64,000 bases of DNA from Synergistaceae bacterium (lineage in GTDB: Bacteria > Synergistota > Synergistia > Synergistales > Aminobacteriaceae), in contig JAFSWZ010000034.1 of NCBI GenBank assembly GCA_017450125.1, positions 1-64,000 on the forward strand, read 5' to 3'. The notes under the pieces are model-generated. The model worked only from the letters and a program-made list of their open reading frames with translations. It was not told where the DNA came from and did no database searches. Position numbers and translations under genes: made by a program. This document shows, piece by piece, positions 47,001 to 61,300 of the stretch. Positions within the stretch are counted from its first letter, which is position 1, and the number at the start of each line of letters is the position of its first letter.

Positions 47001-47469
47001 TGCAGACAAACCCGAACAGCACAACAGCACCTGCGGAGACGAGAAACTCTCCGAACCAGACATCATAGCCCGCAACAGTGTAGTGAAACCCGAACTGCAG
47101 GACACCTCCGGCCAAGTTGCGCGCGATGAGGACGAGTGCCGTTGCGTTTGCCCAGAGTATGGCGATGTACGTCAGAACGAGAAACCAGGCGCACAGAAAA
47201 CCGTGCTCGTCGCCGAAAGCCGCCCGCGTGTACGAGAAAGCTCCTCCGCTGTCGGGATACCTGTTCAGCATGTAGTGGTACGTTCCGCAGATTACGAGCA
47301 TCAGGGCAGTTCCGGCGGTCATGCCGATTATCGTGCCCAGAGGCCCGGCCGTCGGCAGAAACGTTGAGCCGGGCATTACGAACGCTCCCCAGCCGACAGT
47401 GCACCCGAAAGCCAATGCCCACGCAGTCAACGGAGAAACATACTTGTCTTTGCTGTCTAGTCTTTCCAT
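44011..47469 (-). CDS. Amino acid permease fused to a hybrid histidine kinase
   Basis: The 1152-residue protein joins an APC-superfamily amino acid/polyamine permease (residues 1 to about 450, about 12 helices, GCTVGWGAFVMPGSTFLPTAGP first) to a hybrid kinase. Two more helices (about 465-545) precede HisKA with SHEIRTP (phospho-His 570). HATPase_c follows (DTGIGIKPEDLPKLFGKF, GTGLGLSI), then a receiver domain with phospho-Asp 869 (LILMDQRMP), then an Hpt domain with His 1022 (KVHALKSS). Signal transfer would run H570, D869, H1022 and out to an unknown regulator. The permease probably senses or takes up its ligand directly. No output regulator is adjacent. Transporter-kinase fusions are known for the SSS family (CbrA), whereas an APC version is rarer. 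Confidence 0.9.
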   Translation of the reverse strand: MERLDSKDKYVSPLTAWALAFGCTVGWGAFVMPGSTFLPTAGPLGTIIGMTAGTALMLVICGTYHYMLNRYPDSGGAFSYTRAAFGDEHGFLCAWFLVLTYIAILWANATALVLIARNLAGGVLQFGFHYTVAGYDVWFGEFLVSAGAVVLFGFVCIRSKSLAGAVQSVMAVLLIAGIVLCLAVCLFGTRGHGTAYPLFADGEKAWVQVVQVTALVPWAFVGFESISHSAGEFRFSPKKSLMIMAIAVATGGVAYTFLTWLAVTVQPEGYSSWLAYIKDLGKMDGLQGLPVFYATKEIMGNIGLVILAVTLLGAVVTGIVGNYIAASRLLYALAGEGIIPKKFHELGKYGTPEKCILLIMCVSVFIPFFGRTAIGWIVDVTSVGATVAYGYTSAAAFRTAGKERDRKMQLLGALGVVVSLGFFMLAIVPNFWSVSTLAAESYLILTIWGILGLAFFRRLVAGDDGHRFSKSIVVWIAMLLMLFFVSALWMRQEIYNDIRIVVDNSEVYRLISASLIKNSMIQMALCILSLVILFSIFSIRNKREKALEIARAQAEQANAAKSEFLASMSHEIRTPINAVLGMNEMIIRESRDERITTYARNIESAGRNLLSIINDILDFSKIEAGRMEIVEADYKLSSVLNDVTNMIVFKARQKDLQFTVNVDESLPDGLHGDEVRVRQVVINILNNAVKYTHEGGVSFHVGGERKGDTISLVFTVQDTGIGIKPEDLPKLFGKFQRVDLEKNSTVEGTGLGLSITKSLLEMMNGEVDVASEYGKGSTFTVYLPQKIVDDSPIGDFQEKFSQYIRKMRAYRESFRAPDARILVVDDTEMNLTVVEGLLSKTEVQIDTAQSGSEALTFTRSTKYDLILMDQRMPVMDGTQALQRIRSQSGGMNTGTPVICLTADAVSGARAKYLEEGFTDYLSKPVEGPALEAALIQYLPEEKVMLQEASDDEPEEEQPKTELQAFYEGTGSLSYDDAVRFCSNESILIKTLEQFYRSITANADAIEAFLRAHDLRNYTIKVHALKSSARLIGALGLSADAAKLEELGNAEDAEQIDSLTPKLLQDYRKLSEILSPLFGDDDADKEEITLDELHEAYQAIREFASSFDIDSIDGIVAELRKYKIPQAEAERFKAVAECAGNMDWAGLDEALNG

Positions 47470-47499
47470 GAAACGACCTCCTTGAATTAACGCCGTAGA

Positions 47500-47534
47500 A
47501 ATATCCCTCCCTGTTCACTCTCGAACAAGGAGGG
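47500..47534 (-). terminator. Terminator after the Synerg-CTERM protein gene
   Basis: On the minus strand CCCTCCTTGTTC (47534-47523) pairs with GAACAGGGAGGG (47516-47505), a 12-base-pair stem with one G-T pair, followed by ATATTT. The T-run is weak. Confidence 0.6.
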
Positions 47535-47572
47535 ACGGTGTTACTTAGTGCTTAGGTTGTCTGCGTTGTGTA

Positions 47573-49117
47573 TTACTTCTTGCGTGCCGCGATGAATCCG
47601 CCGAGTACTGCAAGTGCTAAAGCTGTGAATCCTGCCGAGCACCCGCCGCCTGAACTGCCGGGATCGTTGAACGTAAGGTTGTTGTTCTCTTCACCGCCAT
47701 TATTTTGTGCTGCAACCTGCAGCTTCGCCGCGAGAACAGGAGCACTCACGTCATACGCTGAAATGCTCACGATGTCATCAGCTGCGTCGTTGACCTTGAA
47801 GACCACGTAGCAGTTGGTCTTGCCGTATGCATCGTTCGGTGTTGCCAGTTCCGCCTGAGCCGAGTCGAACACCCTTATGTCCTTTGAAGCTGAGCTGAAG
47901 CCCTTAGGATAGAAGTCGAAGGACGCATCAGCATCAGCAGATGCCGGCTTTGCTTCAAAGTCTATCGAGGCTACGTAGTACAGACCGGCAGGAAGGTTGT
48001 TCATGGCAGGGATTCCCGTCGTCATTACAGCATAGTTACGGCTCTTTGCCTCAGTAATGACAGTATCCATGCTGTAGGTCGGGAACTCAGCTCCCTCAAC
48101 AAGCAGAGCGTTCGTAGGAGTTGCACCGAGAACAGCCGCCATAACCGACGTGTCTACCGCTACTACCACAGACTCCACAGTGTTGCCGTTCTCGTCAGTT
48201 ACTACCTTCACCGTCTCGACATCGTACGATACAACATTCACCGTCGCGGAAGCAGTGTCCGTGCTGACAGTGTCAGGGAGATCGCTGACAGATGTGTAAA
48301 TAGTCGGCTCATACACCTGGCCTGCTTCCATGACTACCAGCATGTTCACGAAGCCGGGCATGACGGTACTATCACCTGAGCCAGGGATCGCATCGATGGA
48401 TTCACCCTTGCTGTTCAGGAAAGCAATACCGCTGTTGTCAACTGCGCTTGCCTGTATGCCTGAACCCTTGACGCTAGCCTTGAGGCCTCTGTCTCCCATG
48501 ATCTTCGTACCGAAGAGAGCTGACCCGAAAACCTTGGGCTGCTTGTACGTTCCGCTCTTCTTGGGTCTTACCGCCGTTCCTGTTGAAAGGGCAGTGTTGC
48601 CGCTCCCGAGTCTGTCTGAGACCGCCGCGAGCTTCTGCTCAACTGTCGCATCGTCCGATGTTGAGGATACCGCTGCCTCAAGCTGATCATTTTCCTGCGG
48701 CGTAGTATCTGTCGTAACGCCGGGGAACAACGCGGCTCTCTTTGCATCAGTGTCAACTGCTCCCTGAGCACTGGTCTGGATTGACTCCGCACTGCTTGCC
48801 CACTGCTTCTGCTCTGCTGTTACACCAGCTAAAGCATTCGCCAGAATATCCGCAATCGCCCTTGCTACCGACATGATCGTCTGGGCAAAAGTCGTCTGCG
48901 CCACTGACTGCTGCGCCGCTCCCGTGATGACTGTCGCCGTAATCGTCCTCGTGCTGGTGATAGTCTCAGTTACCCTAGTAACAATCTCGACTCCAGCAGA
49001 CGGGGTAGTGGGGGTAGGAGGGGTAGTAGGCTCGTTGTGCCCTGCACCGAAAGCCGCTCCGGCAAATGCCATTACCAGCACTGCCGCCATTAACGCTAAG
49101 TACTTCTTCATAAACAT
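47573..49117 (-). CDS. Secreted protein with Synerg-CTERM sorting signal
   Basis: The 514-residue protein has a signal peptide (KKYLALMAAVLVMAFAGAAFG) and a Thr/Pro-rich start. A Ser/Thr/Ala-rich region (about residues 45-180) is followed by a beta-rich central part and a C-terminal tripartite signal GSSGGGCSAGF, hydrophobic helix, then ARKK. The last part matches the Synerg-CTERM sorting domain, which is restricted to Synergistota. A dedicated protease/transferase, not in this window, would anchor it at the cell surface. Start ATG 49117 has AAGGAG upstream, with a second ATG at 49111. The function of the body is not recognised. Confidence 0.85.
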   Translation of the reverse strand: MFMKKYLALMAAVLVMAFAGAAFGAGHNEPTTPPTPTTPSAGVEIVTRVTETITSTRTITATVITGAAQQSVAQTTFAQTIMSVARAIADILANALAGVTAEQKQWASSAESIQTSAQGAVDTDAKRAALFPGVTTDTTPQENDQLEAAVSSTSDDATVEQKLAAVSDRLGSGNTALSTGTAVRPKKSGTYKQPKVFGSALFGTKIMGDRGLKASVKGSGIQASAVDNSGIAFLNSKGESIDAIPGSGDSTVMPGFVNMLVVMEAGQVYEPTIYTSVSDLPDTVSTDTASATVNVVSYDVETVKVVTDENGNTVESVVVAVDTSVMAAVLGATPTNALLVEGAEFPTYSMDTVITEAKSRNYAVMTTGIPAMNNLPAGLYYVASIDFEAKPASADADASFDFYPKGFSSASKDIRVFDSAQAELATPNDAYGKTNCYVVFKVNDAADDIVSISAYDVSAPVLAAKLQVAAQNNGGEENNNLTFNDPGSSGGGCSAGFTALALAVLGGFIAARKK

Positions 49118-49244
49118 AAAGCACTCCTTCCGAGTAAAATAAGATTGGTAAAACTAAGTAATACACGCAGAACCGAGATGTGCACATTCTACACCGTGTT
49201 AGCGTTTTGTCAATTGATACCGCACAAATTTTTACGTGTTTATA

Positions 49245-49682
49245 CTAATTCAGCGAGCCCCTCAGCATCGCAGGAAGCCGCCCGTCATTCTTGAGCTGCC
49301 TCACGAGTTCCGCTCTCCTCTTATCTTTAGCGTCGTACAGGTCCACAAGCCGGCACTTCACCAGCAACGCCCTGCGCGAGTTCGGGTAGTTCTTGAGGCA
49401 CAGCTCCAGCATCTCCGCCGCCTCCTTGCGCATCTCCTCAGGAAAGCCGTCAAGGTACAAGTCGGCCAGATCCCAATACGCCGCCTCGCCCTCTTCTGTG
49501 CCCTTGCACCTGTCAATAATCCTCTTGAGGACTGCCTCGCGCTCGAACGGGTCTCCGTTAGTGCCCAGCCGGTTGTACTCCGACTTCAGGATCATCCCTT
49601 CACGCTCAATGCTCACGATGTCCGCGCACCATCCCGCAGACGCACACGCAAGCACCAGCGCGAAAGCCAGCAGCTTCCTCAT
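49245..49682 (-). CDS. Small secreted helical (TPR-like) protein
   Basis: The 145-residue protein has a signal peptide (MRKLLAFALVLACASAGWCA). A helical body follows with spacing like tetratricopeptide repeats (EEGEAAYWDLADLYLDG, AEMLELCLKNYPNSRRA). It probably acts in the periplasm as a binding scaffold. Its ATG overlaps the ugd stop by four bases, so it is translated after ugd. No function is assigned. Confidence 0.65.
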   Translation of the reverse strand: MRKLLAFALVLACASAGWCADIVSIEREGMILKSEYNRLGTNGDPFEREAVLKRIIDRCKGTEEGEAAYWDLADLYLDGFPEEMRKEAAEMLELCLKNYPNSRRALLVKCRLVDLYDAKDKRRAELVRQLKNDGRLPAMLRGSLN

Positions 49683-51004
49683 GCCCTGACCTCCGGCCTG
49701 CCGACCGAAACGTACTCGAACCCTCTGCGCTTCATCTCGTCGAGCGAGTAGAGGTTACGTCCATCCACTATAAGCTGACGATTCATGAGCCTCTTCATGC
49801 GCTCGAAGTCGGGCTGGCGGTAGATGTCCCACTCCGTCATGACTGCGAGGACATCCGCACCATTCACTGCGTCGTACATGTCGTTGACGTACACGAGACC
49901 CTGACGGTCGCCGAGAACTGCGCGTGTCTCCTCGACTGCTCTCGGGTCGCTGGCCTGGATTCGTGCTCCGGCATCGAGCAGAGAACGTATCAGCACCTGA
50001 GCGGGAGCTTCGCGGGTGTCGCTGGTCTTGGGCTTGAAGGACAATCCCCACACGGCGATAACTTTGCCCTGAAGTGCGTCGAACTTGGCCGAAATCTTCG
50101 TGAACATTGAGGTCTTCGCGCGTTCGTTCACGTCGTCAATTGCCGTGAGAATCTGGGGCTCGTAGCCTGCCGCACGTGCAAAGTCCCTAAGTGCCCGGAC
50201 ATCCTTCGGGAAGCATGAGCCGCCGTAACCGCATCCGGCGTTCAGGAAGCGTTTGCCGATTCGTTCGTCGAGGCCGATGCCGCGCCTGACGCTCTCAACG
50301 TTTGCGCCGACGTGCTCGCAGATTCCCGCCATCTCGTTCATGAAGGAGATTCGGGAGGCAAGCATTGCGTTTGCGGCATACTTCGACATCTCCGCGCTGG
50401 CTGTGTCCATGAAGAGGAGCTTGGGCGGCTCAAGGAAGGAATAGAGCTGAGAGAAAATCTTCTGCCCCTCAGCGTCATTCACGCCGATGATTACGCGGTC
50501 AGGCTCGAGAAAATCGGTGAGCGACGAGCCTTCGCGCAGGAACTCGGGATTTGAGGCCATGTAGAGCTTGAAGCCTGCCTGCCTCTTGGCCAGCTCTTCC
50601 TCAATTATGCCCTGAACCATCCTGTTCGTTCCGACGGGGACGGTGGACTTCACGATGACGAGGAGGTCTCCGGCCATTCCCTGCCCGATGTCGCGCGCGG
50701 CACTCTGGATGTAGACCATGTTTGCGCTTCCGTCGGGAGCTTGGGGAGTTCCGACGCAGATGAAGCAGGCTTCCGCACCCTCGAGGGCTTCGGCGGTGGA
50801 GGACGTGAAGGACAAGCGGCCTTCGCGCATGTTGCGGGTCATCATCTCTTCGAGGCCGGGCTCGTAGAATGGGACTGTGCCCTTGCGGAGGGTCTCGACT
50901 CTCTCTTCATTGACATCGACGCAGATGACGTTGTTGCCGTAGCGGGCGAAACATGTTCCTGTAACGAGACCTACATATCCTGTGCCTATAACTACTAACT
51001 TCAT
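49679..51004 (-). CDS. ugd: UDP-glucose 6-dehydrogenase
   Basis: The 441-residue enzyme oxidises UDP-glucose to UDP-glucuronate with two NAD+. It has the N-terminal Rossmann motif GTGYVGLVTG, the family segment EPGLEEMM, the catalytic C264 in GGSCFPKD, and WGLSFKPKTSDTREAPA in the C-terminal domain. The product feeds surface polysaccharide or lipid A sugar synthesis, in line with the other envelope genes in the window. It is divergent from the promoter at 51102. Confidence 0.95.
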   Translation of the reverse strand: MKLVVIGTGYVGLVTGTCFARYGNNVICVDVNEERVETLRKGTVPFYEPGLEEMMTRNMREGRLSFTSSTAEALEGAEACFICVGTPQAPDGSANMVYIQSAARDIGQGMAGDLLVIVKSTVPVGTNRMVQGIIEEELAKRQAGFKLYMASNPEFLREGSSLTDFLEPDRVIIGVNDAEGQKIFSQLYSFLEPPKLLFMDTASAEMSKYAANAMLASRISFMNEMAGICEHVGANVESVRRGIGLDERIGKRFLNAGCGYGGSCFPKDVRALRDFARAAGYEPQILTAIDDVNERAKTSMFTKISAKFDALQGKVIAVWGLSFKPKTSDTREAPAQVLIRSLLDAGARIQASDPRAVEETRAVLGDRQGLVYVNDMYDAVNGADVLAVMTEWDIYRQPDFERMKRLMNRQLIVDGRNLYSLDEMKRRGFEYVSVGRPEVRA

Positions 51005-51101
51005 TAATTTTTCTCCTTACGTTGAATGTGTGAACGTGAGAGATTATACACTCTGTGTGATATAATGCGGTCATTCTACAAAATCAGCAATTCAGGGGGG
51101 A

Positions 51102-51131
51102 TTGACAAGAATGAAGCCGAATCAGTATAAT
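51102..51131 (+). promoter_or_regulatory. Near-consensus promoter of the 51138-51259 leader
   Basis: TTGACA (51102-51107) and TATAAT (51126-51131) are both perfect, with an 18-base spacer. This is the best sigma-70-type match in the window. Transcription would begin near 51138. Confidence 0.8.
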
Positions 51132-51137
51132 GGATCG

Positions 51138-51259
51138 TGGCTCGTGGCTATTCTTGTCAGGTAAAATCCCTACATTATAATTCCCACAACACAACAATAA
51201 ATCAGGAAGCAATATGCTCCGCTGAGATGTTCTGCGTGAACTCCGGCGGGGCATTTTTT
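51138..51259 (+). ncRNA. Short terminated transcript or leader before the methyltransferase
   Basis: About 120 bases lie between the strong promoter and a terminator whose T-run ends 20 bases before the methyltransferase start. The transcript is either a stand-alone small RNA or an attenuated leader (a riboswitch or protein-binding leader) of the next gene. No known riboswitch class was recognised. No translatable leader peptide with a ribosome site starts after the predicted start point. Confidence 0.5.
51214..51259 (+). terminator. Terminator inside the methyltransferase leader
   Basis: ATGCTCCGC (51214-51222) pairs with GCGGGGCAT (51246-51254) with one G-T pair and a 23-base loop, followed by TTTTT. 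It lies between promoter and gene, so read-through would be needed for expression. Confidence 0.8.
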
Positions 51260-51278
51260 ATTGTGAGGAGTGATTAAC

Positions 51279-52085
51279 ATGTTCGGAATCAAGCGCGCGG
51301 CAAAATTTCTGCTTCAGAAGTGTTATCTGAATCAAGTAAAGATAAGGCAGAAAGCATACCGTATGGTTTCTGAAGAGGGGAACGTTCTGGACAGAAGGGG
51401 TTTCCTTCAAGGCACGGACAAAGCCTCGCTTCAGCAGACATCGGGCTACATTCGGATTGCTCACGACTACTTGAGGCACTACGACTACTTGTTCAGTCCG
51501 TTCAGAACAGAAAGTTTCCCGCTTATCGAGTTCGGTTGTGCAAGGGGAGATTCCCTCAGGATGTGGGAGGAGTATTTCCCAAGCGCAGACATCTACGGCA
51601 TAGACCTCGACGAGACGGCAAAGCGTCATGAAACAGAACGTATACACGTTGTTATAGGCGACGCAACATCACAGAAGACCCACGACGATCTGAAGGCCTC
51701 AACCGGCGGAAGTGCGTTCATCATCCTCGACGACGCATCCCACGCGTGGGGAGACCAGCGCAGGAGCTTCGAGCTGTTCTGGGACATGGTGAGCCCGGGC
51801 GGGTTTTACGTGATTGAGGACTTGGAGTGTGGAACTCTGGGCGCATACCCTGCCTATCCTCCTAAGGTGCTTGATGCACAGCCGCTGAACGAGTACATGC
51901 ACGACAGAAGCAGGATACTACGCTGGGCACCTGACAGACAGCCCGAAGAGAATACGTACCACTTTGAGCATCTTCCTCCGCACATACAGCAGATAGAACG
52001 CGAAATGGACATGTGCATATTCATTCCCGGTGCTGTGATTGTCCGGAAGAAGCCTGAAACTATTTCGGGGGTTGCAAAAAACTGA
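51279..52085 (+). CDS. Class I SAM-dependent methyltransferase
   Basis: The 268-residue protein has a Rossmann-fold methyltransferase core. Motif I is LIEFGCARGDSLRMWEEYFP (about residues 86-105), motif II YGIDLDE, and the post-motif segment FIILDDASHAWGDQRRSFELFW resembles the macrocin/cephalosporin-hydroxylase group. VSPGGFYVIEDLE follows. The substrate could be a sugar or secondary metabolite, but is unknown. Start ATG 51279 has GAGGAG at 51265-51270. The in-frame GTG 51270 lies inside that site. The gene is preceded by a promoter and an attenuator-like terminator. Confidence 0.8.
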   Translation: MFGIKRAAKFLLQKCYLNQVKIRQKAYRMVSEEGNVLDRRGFLQGTDKASLQQTSGYIRIAHDYLRHYDYLFSPFRTESFPLIEFGCARGDSLRMWEEYFPSADIYGIDLDETAKRHETERIHVVIGDATSQKTHDDLKASTGGSAFIILDDASHAWGDQRRSFELFWDMVSPGGFYVIEDLECGTLGAYPAYPPKVLDAQPLNEYMHDRSRILRWAPDRQPEENTYHFEHLPPHIQQIEREMDMCIFIPGAVIVRKKPETISGVAKN

Positions 52086-52112
52086 CACTCTGAGTAAAAT
52101 AATCCCCGCGTT

Positions 52113-52199
52113 GCCCGGGTGGCGGAATTGGTAGACGCGCTAGATTCAGGTTCTAGTGGTCGCAAGGTCGTGGAGGTTCGAGTCCTCTCTCGGGCACCA
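52113..52199 (+). tRNA. tRNA-Leu (CAG)
   Basis: Type II tRNA of 87 bases with a long variable arm (TGGTCGCAAGGTCGT), anticodon stem CTAGA/TCTAG with loop TTCAGGT (anticodon CAG), T-loop TTCGAGT and an encoded CCA. Confidence 0.96.
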
Positions 52200-52218
52200 T
52201 CAATCAGAAGATAATTAG

Positions 52219-52257
52219 AGGTACAGTTATGTTGCTTGACATGGCTGTACCTTTTTT
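52219..52257 (+). terminator. Terminator after tRNA-Leu
   Basis: AGGTACAG (52219-52226) and CTGTACCT (52245-52252) form a perfect stem followed by T6. Its loop contains the -35 box of the rpoB promoter. Confidence 0.85.
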
Positions 52258-52265
52258 GTTATCAT
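52236..52265 (+). promoter_or_regulatory. rpoBC promoter, overlapping the tRNA-Leu terminator
   Basis: TTGACA (52236-52241) lies in the terminator loop. TATCAT (52260-52265, 18-base spacer) or TTATCA (52259-52264, 17) follows the T-run. The terminator's 3' arm and T-run are therefore the promoter spacer. Confidence 0.65.
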
Positions 52266-52307
52266 TCGTCATTGCACCAAAAGCCAGACAATCAGGGGAG
52301 GTACAAA

Positions 52308-55300
52308 ATGCCTGAGTTCGTACCAATCAGCAAGAGCCGGAGCAGGTACACATTCGGCCGGGCGCATGACGTGATAGAAATGCCTGACATGATAGAAGTA
52401 CAGAGAGCATCATATCAGTGGTTCTATCAGGATGACATGGAACCTGAAGAGAGGAAGTCGCAAGGTCTTCAGGAACTGCTAGAAGAGGTATTCCCCATAG
52501 AAAGCTATGACGGGACATACGCTCTGGAATTTGTAAGCTATTCGATCGATAAACCCAAGATAACAGAAGAAGAAGCAAGGCAGAAAGATATGACGTGGGC
52601 ACGTCCCATCAAGGCGACGATACGGCTCACGAACAGGAAGACCAACGTCAGGAAGGAAGCCCGCGAGGTGTTCCTGAGTGATTTTCCTGTGATGACGGAG
52701 AGAGGAACATTCATCATTAACGGCACGGAACGTGTAGTGATAAACCAGCTTGCGCGTTCGGCCGGAATATACTTTACGCATTCAGGCGACGCATACTCGG
52801 CCAAGCTGATACCCGACAGAGGGGCATGGCTGGACTTCTCGTTTCCCGACAAAGAAGGCATAACTGCCAACATCGACAACAGGAAGAGGATGCCTGTAAC
52901 ACTTCTGATGAAGGCACTGGGAGCACAGAACAACGAGGAGATCATGAGGCTTCTTGATGTGGGGACGGTGTTCATGCCGTTCACTGCTGACCTGAAGGGT
53001 TACATGTCCGCCGAAGAAGTCCGCAATAACGAGGGAGAAGTCATAGTCGCCAAAGATGCCATTCTGACGGAAGAGATCATCGGAAAACTTTTCGCGAACA
53101 ACCCGGACAGCGATGCTGGGATAACTGTTTACGACATGGACACTGCCCTTGCCCGAACCTTTGAGAAGGACAAGACCAAGAGCCCCGACGAAGCCATACA
53201 GGAAATCTTCAAGAAGCTGCGTCCCAACGAGTTAGCACGAATCGAGAACGCACGGGACTACTTCAGGGGGCTGCTCCAAGACCCAAGACGCTACACGCTC
53301 GGACGTGTCGGAAGGTACAAGCTGAACCGCCGTCTCGGGATGAACATCTCGACGGACGAGAGGCTGCTTACACTGCAGGATGTTGTGGCGATCGTCAAGG
53401 AGATGTTCGCGATGAAGGCAGAGGACAAGATAACCGACGACATAGACCATCTCGGCAACAGGAGGGTACGTTCAATCGGAGAGCTTCTGCAGAATCAGGT
53501 GCGCATAGGGCTTCTGAGGATGGAGAGGATAGTCCGTGAACGCATGACCACAATCCCGAACCTCGACGAAGTTACCGGCCGCGAACTCATCAACAACAGG
53601 CCGATAGCCGCGTCTCTGCGTGAGTTCTTCGGGTCGGGGCAGCTGTCGCAGTTCATGGATCAGACTAACCCACTCGCGGAAGTTACGCACAGAAGAAGGC
53701 TCTCAGCACTTGGCCCGGGAGGCCTGAGCCGCGAACGTGCAGGCTTCGAGGCAAGGGACGTGCATTACACGCACTACGGGAGAGTGTGCCCGATAGAGAC
53801 ACCCGAAGGCCCCAACATCGGACTTGTCTCATCACTTACGACTTATGCCAGCCTGAACTCATACGGATTTCTTGTTACACCGCGCCGGGTAGTCAGGGAC
53901 GGCAAACTGACGGATGAGGTTGTGCTCCTCTCTGCTGATGACGAGGACAAGAGCTATGTTGCTATGGCAAACACTCCGCTTGAGGATGACGGCATAACGT
54001 TAGCGGGGGATTCCTGCCCGACAAGGCACGCGGACGAGATTGTTACCGTGCCTGTGGAGATGGTGAACTACATGGACGTTTCGCCGCGTCAGATTGTCTC
54101 ACCGTCGACAGCATTAATCCCCTTCCTCGAGCACGACGACGCTAACCGTGCGCTTATGGGCTCTAACATGCAGAGGCAGGCAGTACCTCTCCTTGTGCCG
54201 GAAGCTCCGAGAGTCGGGACGGGAATTGAGCACAGGATAGCGAAGGACTCCGGCTCATGCGTAACTGCGCGCGAGGCAGGGACAGTAACTTATGTGGACT
54301 CCGACACGATAAAGGTCAAGAACAAGAAGGGCAAAATCAGGACGTACGAGCTGATAAAGTTCAGGCGTTCTAACCAGTCAACGCTTATCCACCAGAGGCC
54401 GCTTGTGCGGAAGGGCGAGGAAGTTGAGCGCGGGGACATTATCGCTGACGGACAGGCAATCGAGAACGGAGAGCTTGCACTTGGCCACAACGTGCTTGTT
54501 GCGTTTGTCCCGTGGGAAGGCTACAACTTCGAGGACGCAATACTCCTCAGCGAAAACCTCGTCAAGGAGGATAAATTCTCCTCAATACATATAGAGGAGT
54601 ACGAGATAGAGGCTCGAGAGACAAAACTTGGCCGCGAAGAGATTACCCGCGACATCCCCAACGTCGGAGAGGACATGTTACGCAACCTCGATGATGACGG
54701 AATAATCAGGATAGGCGCGGAAGTCAGTGCAGGAGATATTCTCGTGGGCAAAGTTACGCCCAACGGCGAAAGCGACCAGACTCCCGAAGAGAAGCTGTTA
54801 CGCGCGATATTCGGCGAGAAGGCACGTGAAGTCCGCGACAACTCCCTGAAGCTGCCTAACGGTTCGTGGGGAAAAGTCGTATCCGTCAAGCAGATGAGCC
54901 GCGACGAGAACCCCGAAGCCATGAGCTCGGGTGTGCTACGTTCGGTGAAGGTGTACGTTGCACAGCGCAGGAAGATAACCGTAGGCGACAAGATGGCCGG
55001 CCGTCATGGCAACAAAGGCGTTGTGAGCCGCATTCTTCCCGTTGAGGACATGCCTTACCTTCCCGACGGAACACCCGTTGACGTTGTGCTTAACCCTCTG
55101 GGAGTTCCGAGCCGCATGAATCTCGGCCAAGTGCTCGAAACCATCATGGGCTTTGTCGCTCTGAACAACGGCTGGCACGTCAGCACACCCGTTTTTGAGG
55201 GAGCGAACGAGAACGAGATTTTCGCGGAGATGCGCAAGATTGCCGCGACGAAGTACAAGGACTTGACGGAAGACGGAATGATAACCATCCGCGACGGCAG

Positions 55301-55982
55301 AACCGGGCGGCCTATGGATAAGAAGGTAACGATAGGCTGTATGTACATGCTGAAGCTGAACCACCTCGTTGACGACAAGATTCACGCGCGCTCGACAGGA
55401 CCTTACAGCCTCATAACACAGCAGCCTCTTGGCGGTAAAGCGCAGTTCGGAGGCCAGAGGTTCGGAGAAATGGAGGTCTGGGCACTCGAGGGCTACGGTG
55501 CGGCGAACGTACTGCAGGAGATTCTGACGGTCAAGAGCGACGACATCAGAGGACGCGACAAGACCTATGAACGCATCGTCAAGGGTCAGAGCCTCGTGAA
55601 GCCCGGCGTTCCCGAGAGCTTCAGGGTTCTCGTGAAGGAACTGCAGGGACTCGGGCTTGATGTCGAGGTTACGTTTGACGACGGCTCGCACGGCGACATA
55701 CCGATTGAGGACGATGATAAGCCGGTCTTCATGGGCAAGCCTTCGGAGATATTCGCGCCTTCGCCCAGAAAACAGCGCAAGCGCAAGCAGTCCCAGCCCG
55801 CAGAAGATGACGCTGTGAGCATGGCGGACATAACGGACATCATGAGTGTTGCAGACGAAGCAGCGGAGATGCCGCAGGAGACGGATCTCTTCGAGGAGAC
55901 AGAACCCAGCATTGAGGATTTGATGAGCATGGGCGAAGAGATTGATCCGCTGCCAGAAGATGACGAAGAGGAGGAGATGTAG
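52308..55982 (+). CDS. rpoB: DNA-directed RNA polymerase subunit beta
   Basis: The 1224-residue beta subunit contains the fork-loop/rifampicin region [35 protein letters not shown], and the C-terminal [22 protein letters not shown]...[20 protein letters not shown]. The start is ATG 52308 ([11 protein letters not shown]) with GGGGAGG at 52295-52301. An earlier in-frame TTG at 52236 would lie in the promoter. After the conserved end there is a charged extension of about 95 residues, first basic (RKQRKRKQ) and then strongly acidic. The usual rplL and rplJ genes are not upstream here. tRNA-Leu and a terminator are. Confidence 0.99.
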   Translation: MPEFVPISKSRSRYTFGRAHDVIEMPDMIEVQRASYQWFYQDDMEPEERKSQGLQELLEEVFPIESYDGTYALEFVSYSIDKPKITEEEARQKDMTWARPIKATIRLTNRKTNVRKEAREVFLSDFPVMTERGTFIINGTERVVINQLARSAGIYFTHSGDAYSAKLIPDRGAWLDFSFPDKEGITANIDNRKRMPVTLLMKALGAQNNEEIMRLLDVGTVFMPFTADLKGYMSAEEVRNNEGEVIVAKDAILTEEIIGKLFANNPDSDAGITVYDMDTALARTFEKDKTKSPDEAIQEIFKKLRPNELARIENARDYFRGLLQDPRRYTLGRVGRYKLNRRLGMNISTDERLLTLQDVVAIVKEMFAMKAEDKITDDIDHLGNRRVRSIGELLQNQVRIGLLRMERIVRERMTTIPNLDEVTGRELINNRPIAASLREFFGSGQLSQFMDQTNPLAEVTHRRRLSALGPGGLSRERAGFEARDVHYTHYGRVCPIETPEGPNIGLVSSLTTYASLNSYGFLVTPRRVVRDGKLTDEVVLLSADDEDKSYVAMANTPLEDDGITLAGDSCPTRHADEIVTVPVEMVNYMDVSPRQIVSPSTALIPFLEHDDANRALMGSNMQRQAVPLLVPEAPRVGTGIEHRIAKDSGSCVTAREAGTVTYVDSDTIKVKNKKGKIRTYELIKFRRSNQSTLIHQRPLVRKGEEVERGDIIADGQAIENGELALGHNVLVAFVPWEGYNFEDAILLSENLVKEDKFSSIHIEEYEIEARETKLGREEITRDIPNVGEDMLRNLDDDGIIRIGAEVSAGDILVGKVTPNGESDQTPEEKLLRAIFGEKAREVRDNSLKLPNGSWGKVVSVKQMSRDENPEAMSSGVLRSVKVYVAQRRKITVGDKMAGRHGNKGVVSRILPVEDMPYLPDGTPVDVVLNPLGVPSRMNLGQVLETIMGFVALNNGWHVSTPVFEGANENEIFAEMRKIAATKYKDLTEDGMITIRDGRTGRPMDKKVTIGCMYMLKLNHLVDDKIHARSTGPYSLITQQPLGGKAQFGGQRFGEMEVWALEGYGAANVLQEILTVKSDDIRGRDKTYERIVKGQSLVKPGVPESFRVLVKELQGLGLDVEVTFDDGSHGDIPIEDDDKPVFMGKPSEIFAPSPRKQRKRKQSQPAEDDAVSMADITDIMSVADEAAEMPQETDLFEETEPSIEDLMSMGEEIDPLPEDDEEEEM

Positions 55983-55984
55983 GC

Positions 55985-61252
<5,268 letters not shown>

Positions 61253-61265
61253 CAGCAACAAACAA

Positions 61266-61298
61266 CCCCTCCTCATCATCGGGGAGGGGCTTTCTCTT
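61266..61298 (+). terminator. Terminator after rpoC
   Basis: CCCCTCC (61266-61272) pairs with GGAGGGG (61283-61289), followed by CTTTCTCTT. The convergent RpiR gene ends just beyond. Confidence 0.75.
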
Positions 61299-61300
61299 AC

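Noticed and set aside
51111-51164. Short frame ATG 51111 with a Leu/Val/Ile-rich end, resembling an attenuator leader peptide
   Set aside because: Its ATG lies between the -35 and -10 boxes of the promoter, upstream of the likely transcription start, so it would not be in the transcript.
51160-51225. Possible SRP RNA, because GTCAGGT and GGAAGCA occur in order
   Set aside because: The two pieces are about 45 bases apart instead of adjacent, and the flanks do not pair as in the SRP hairpin.
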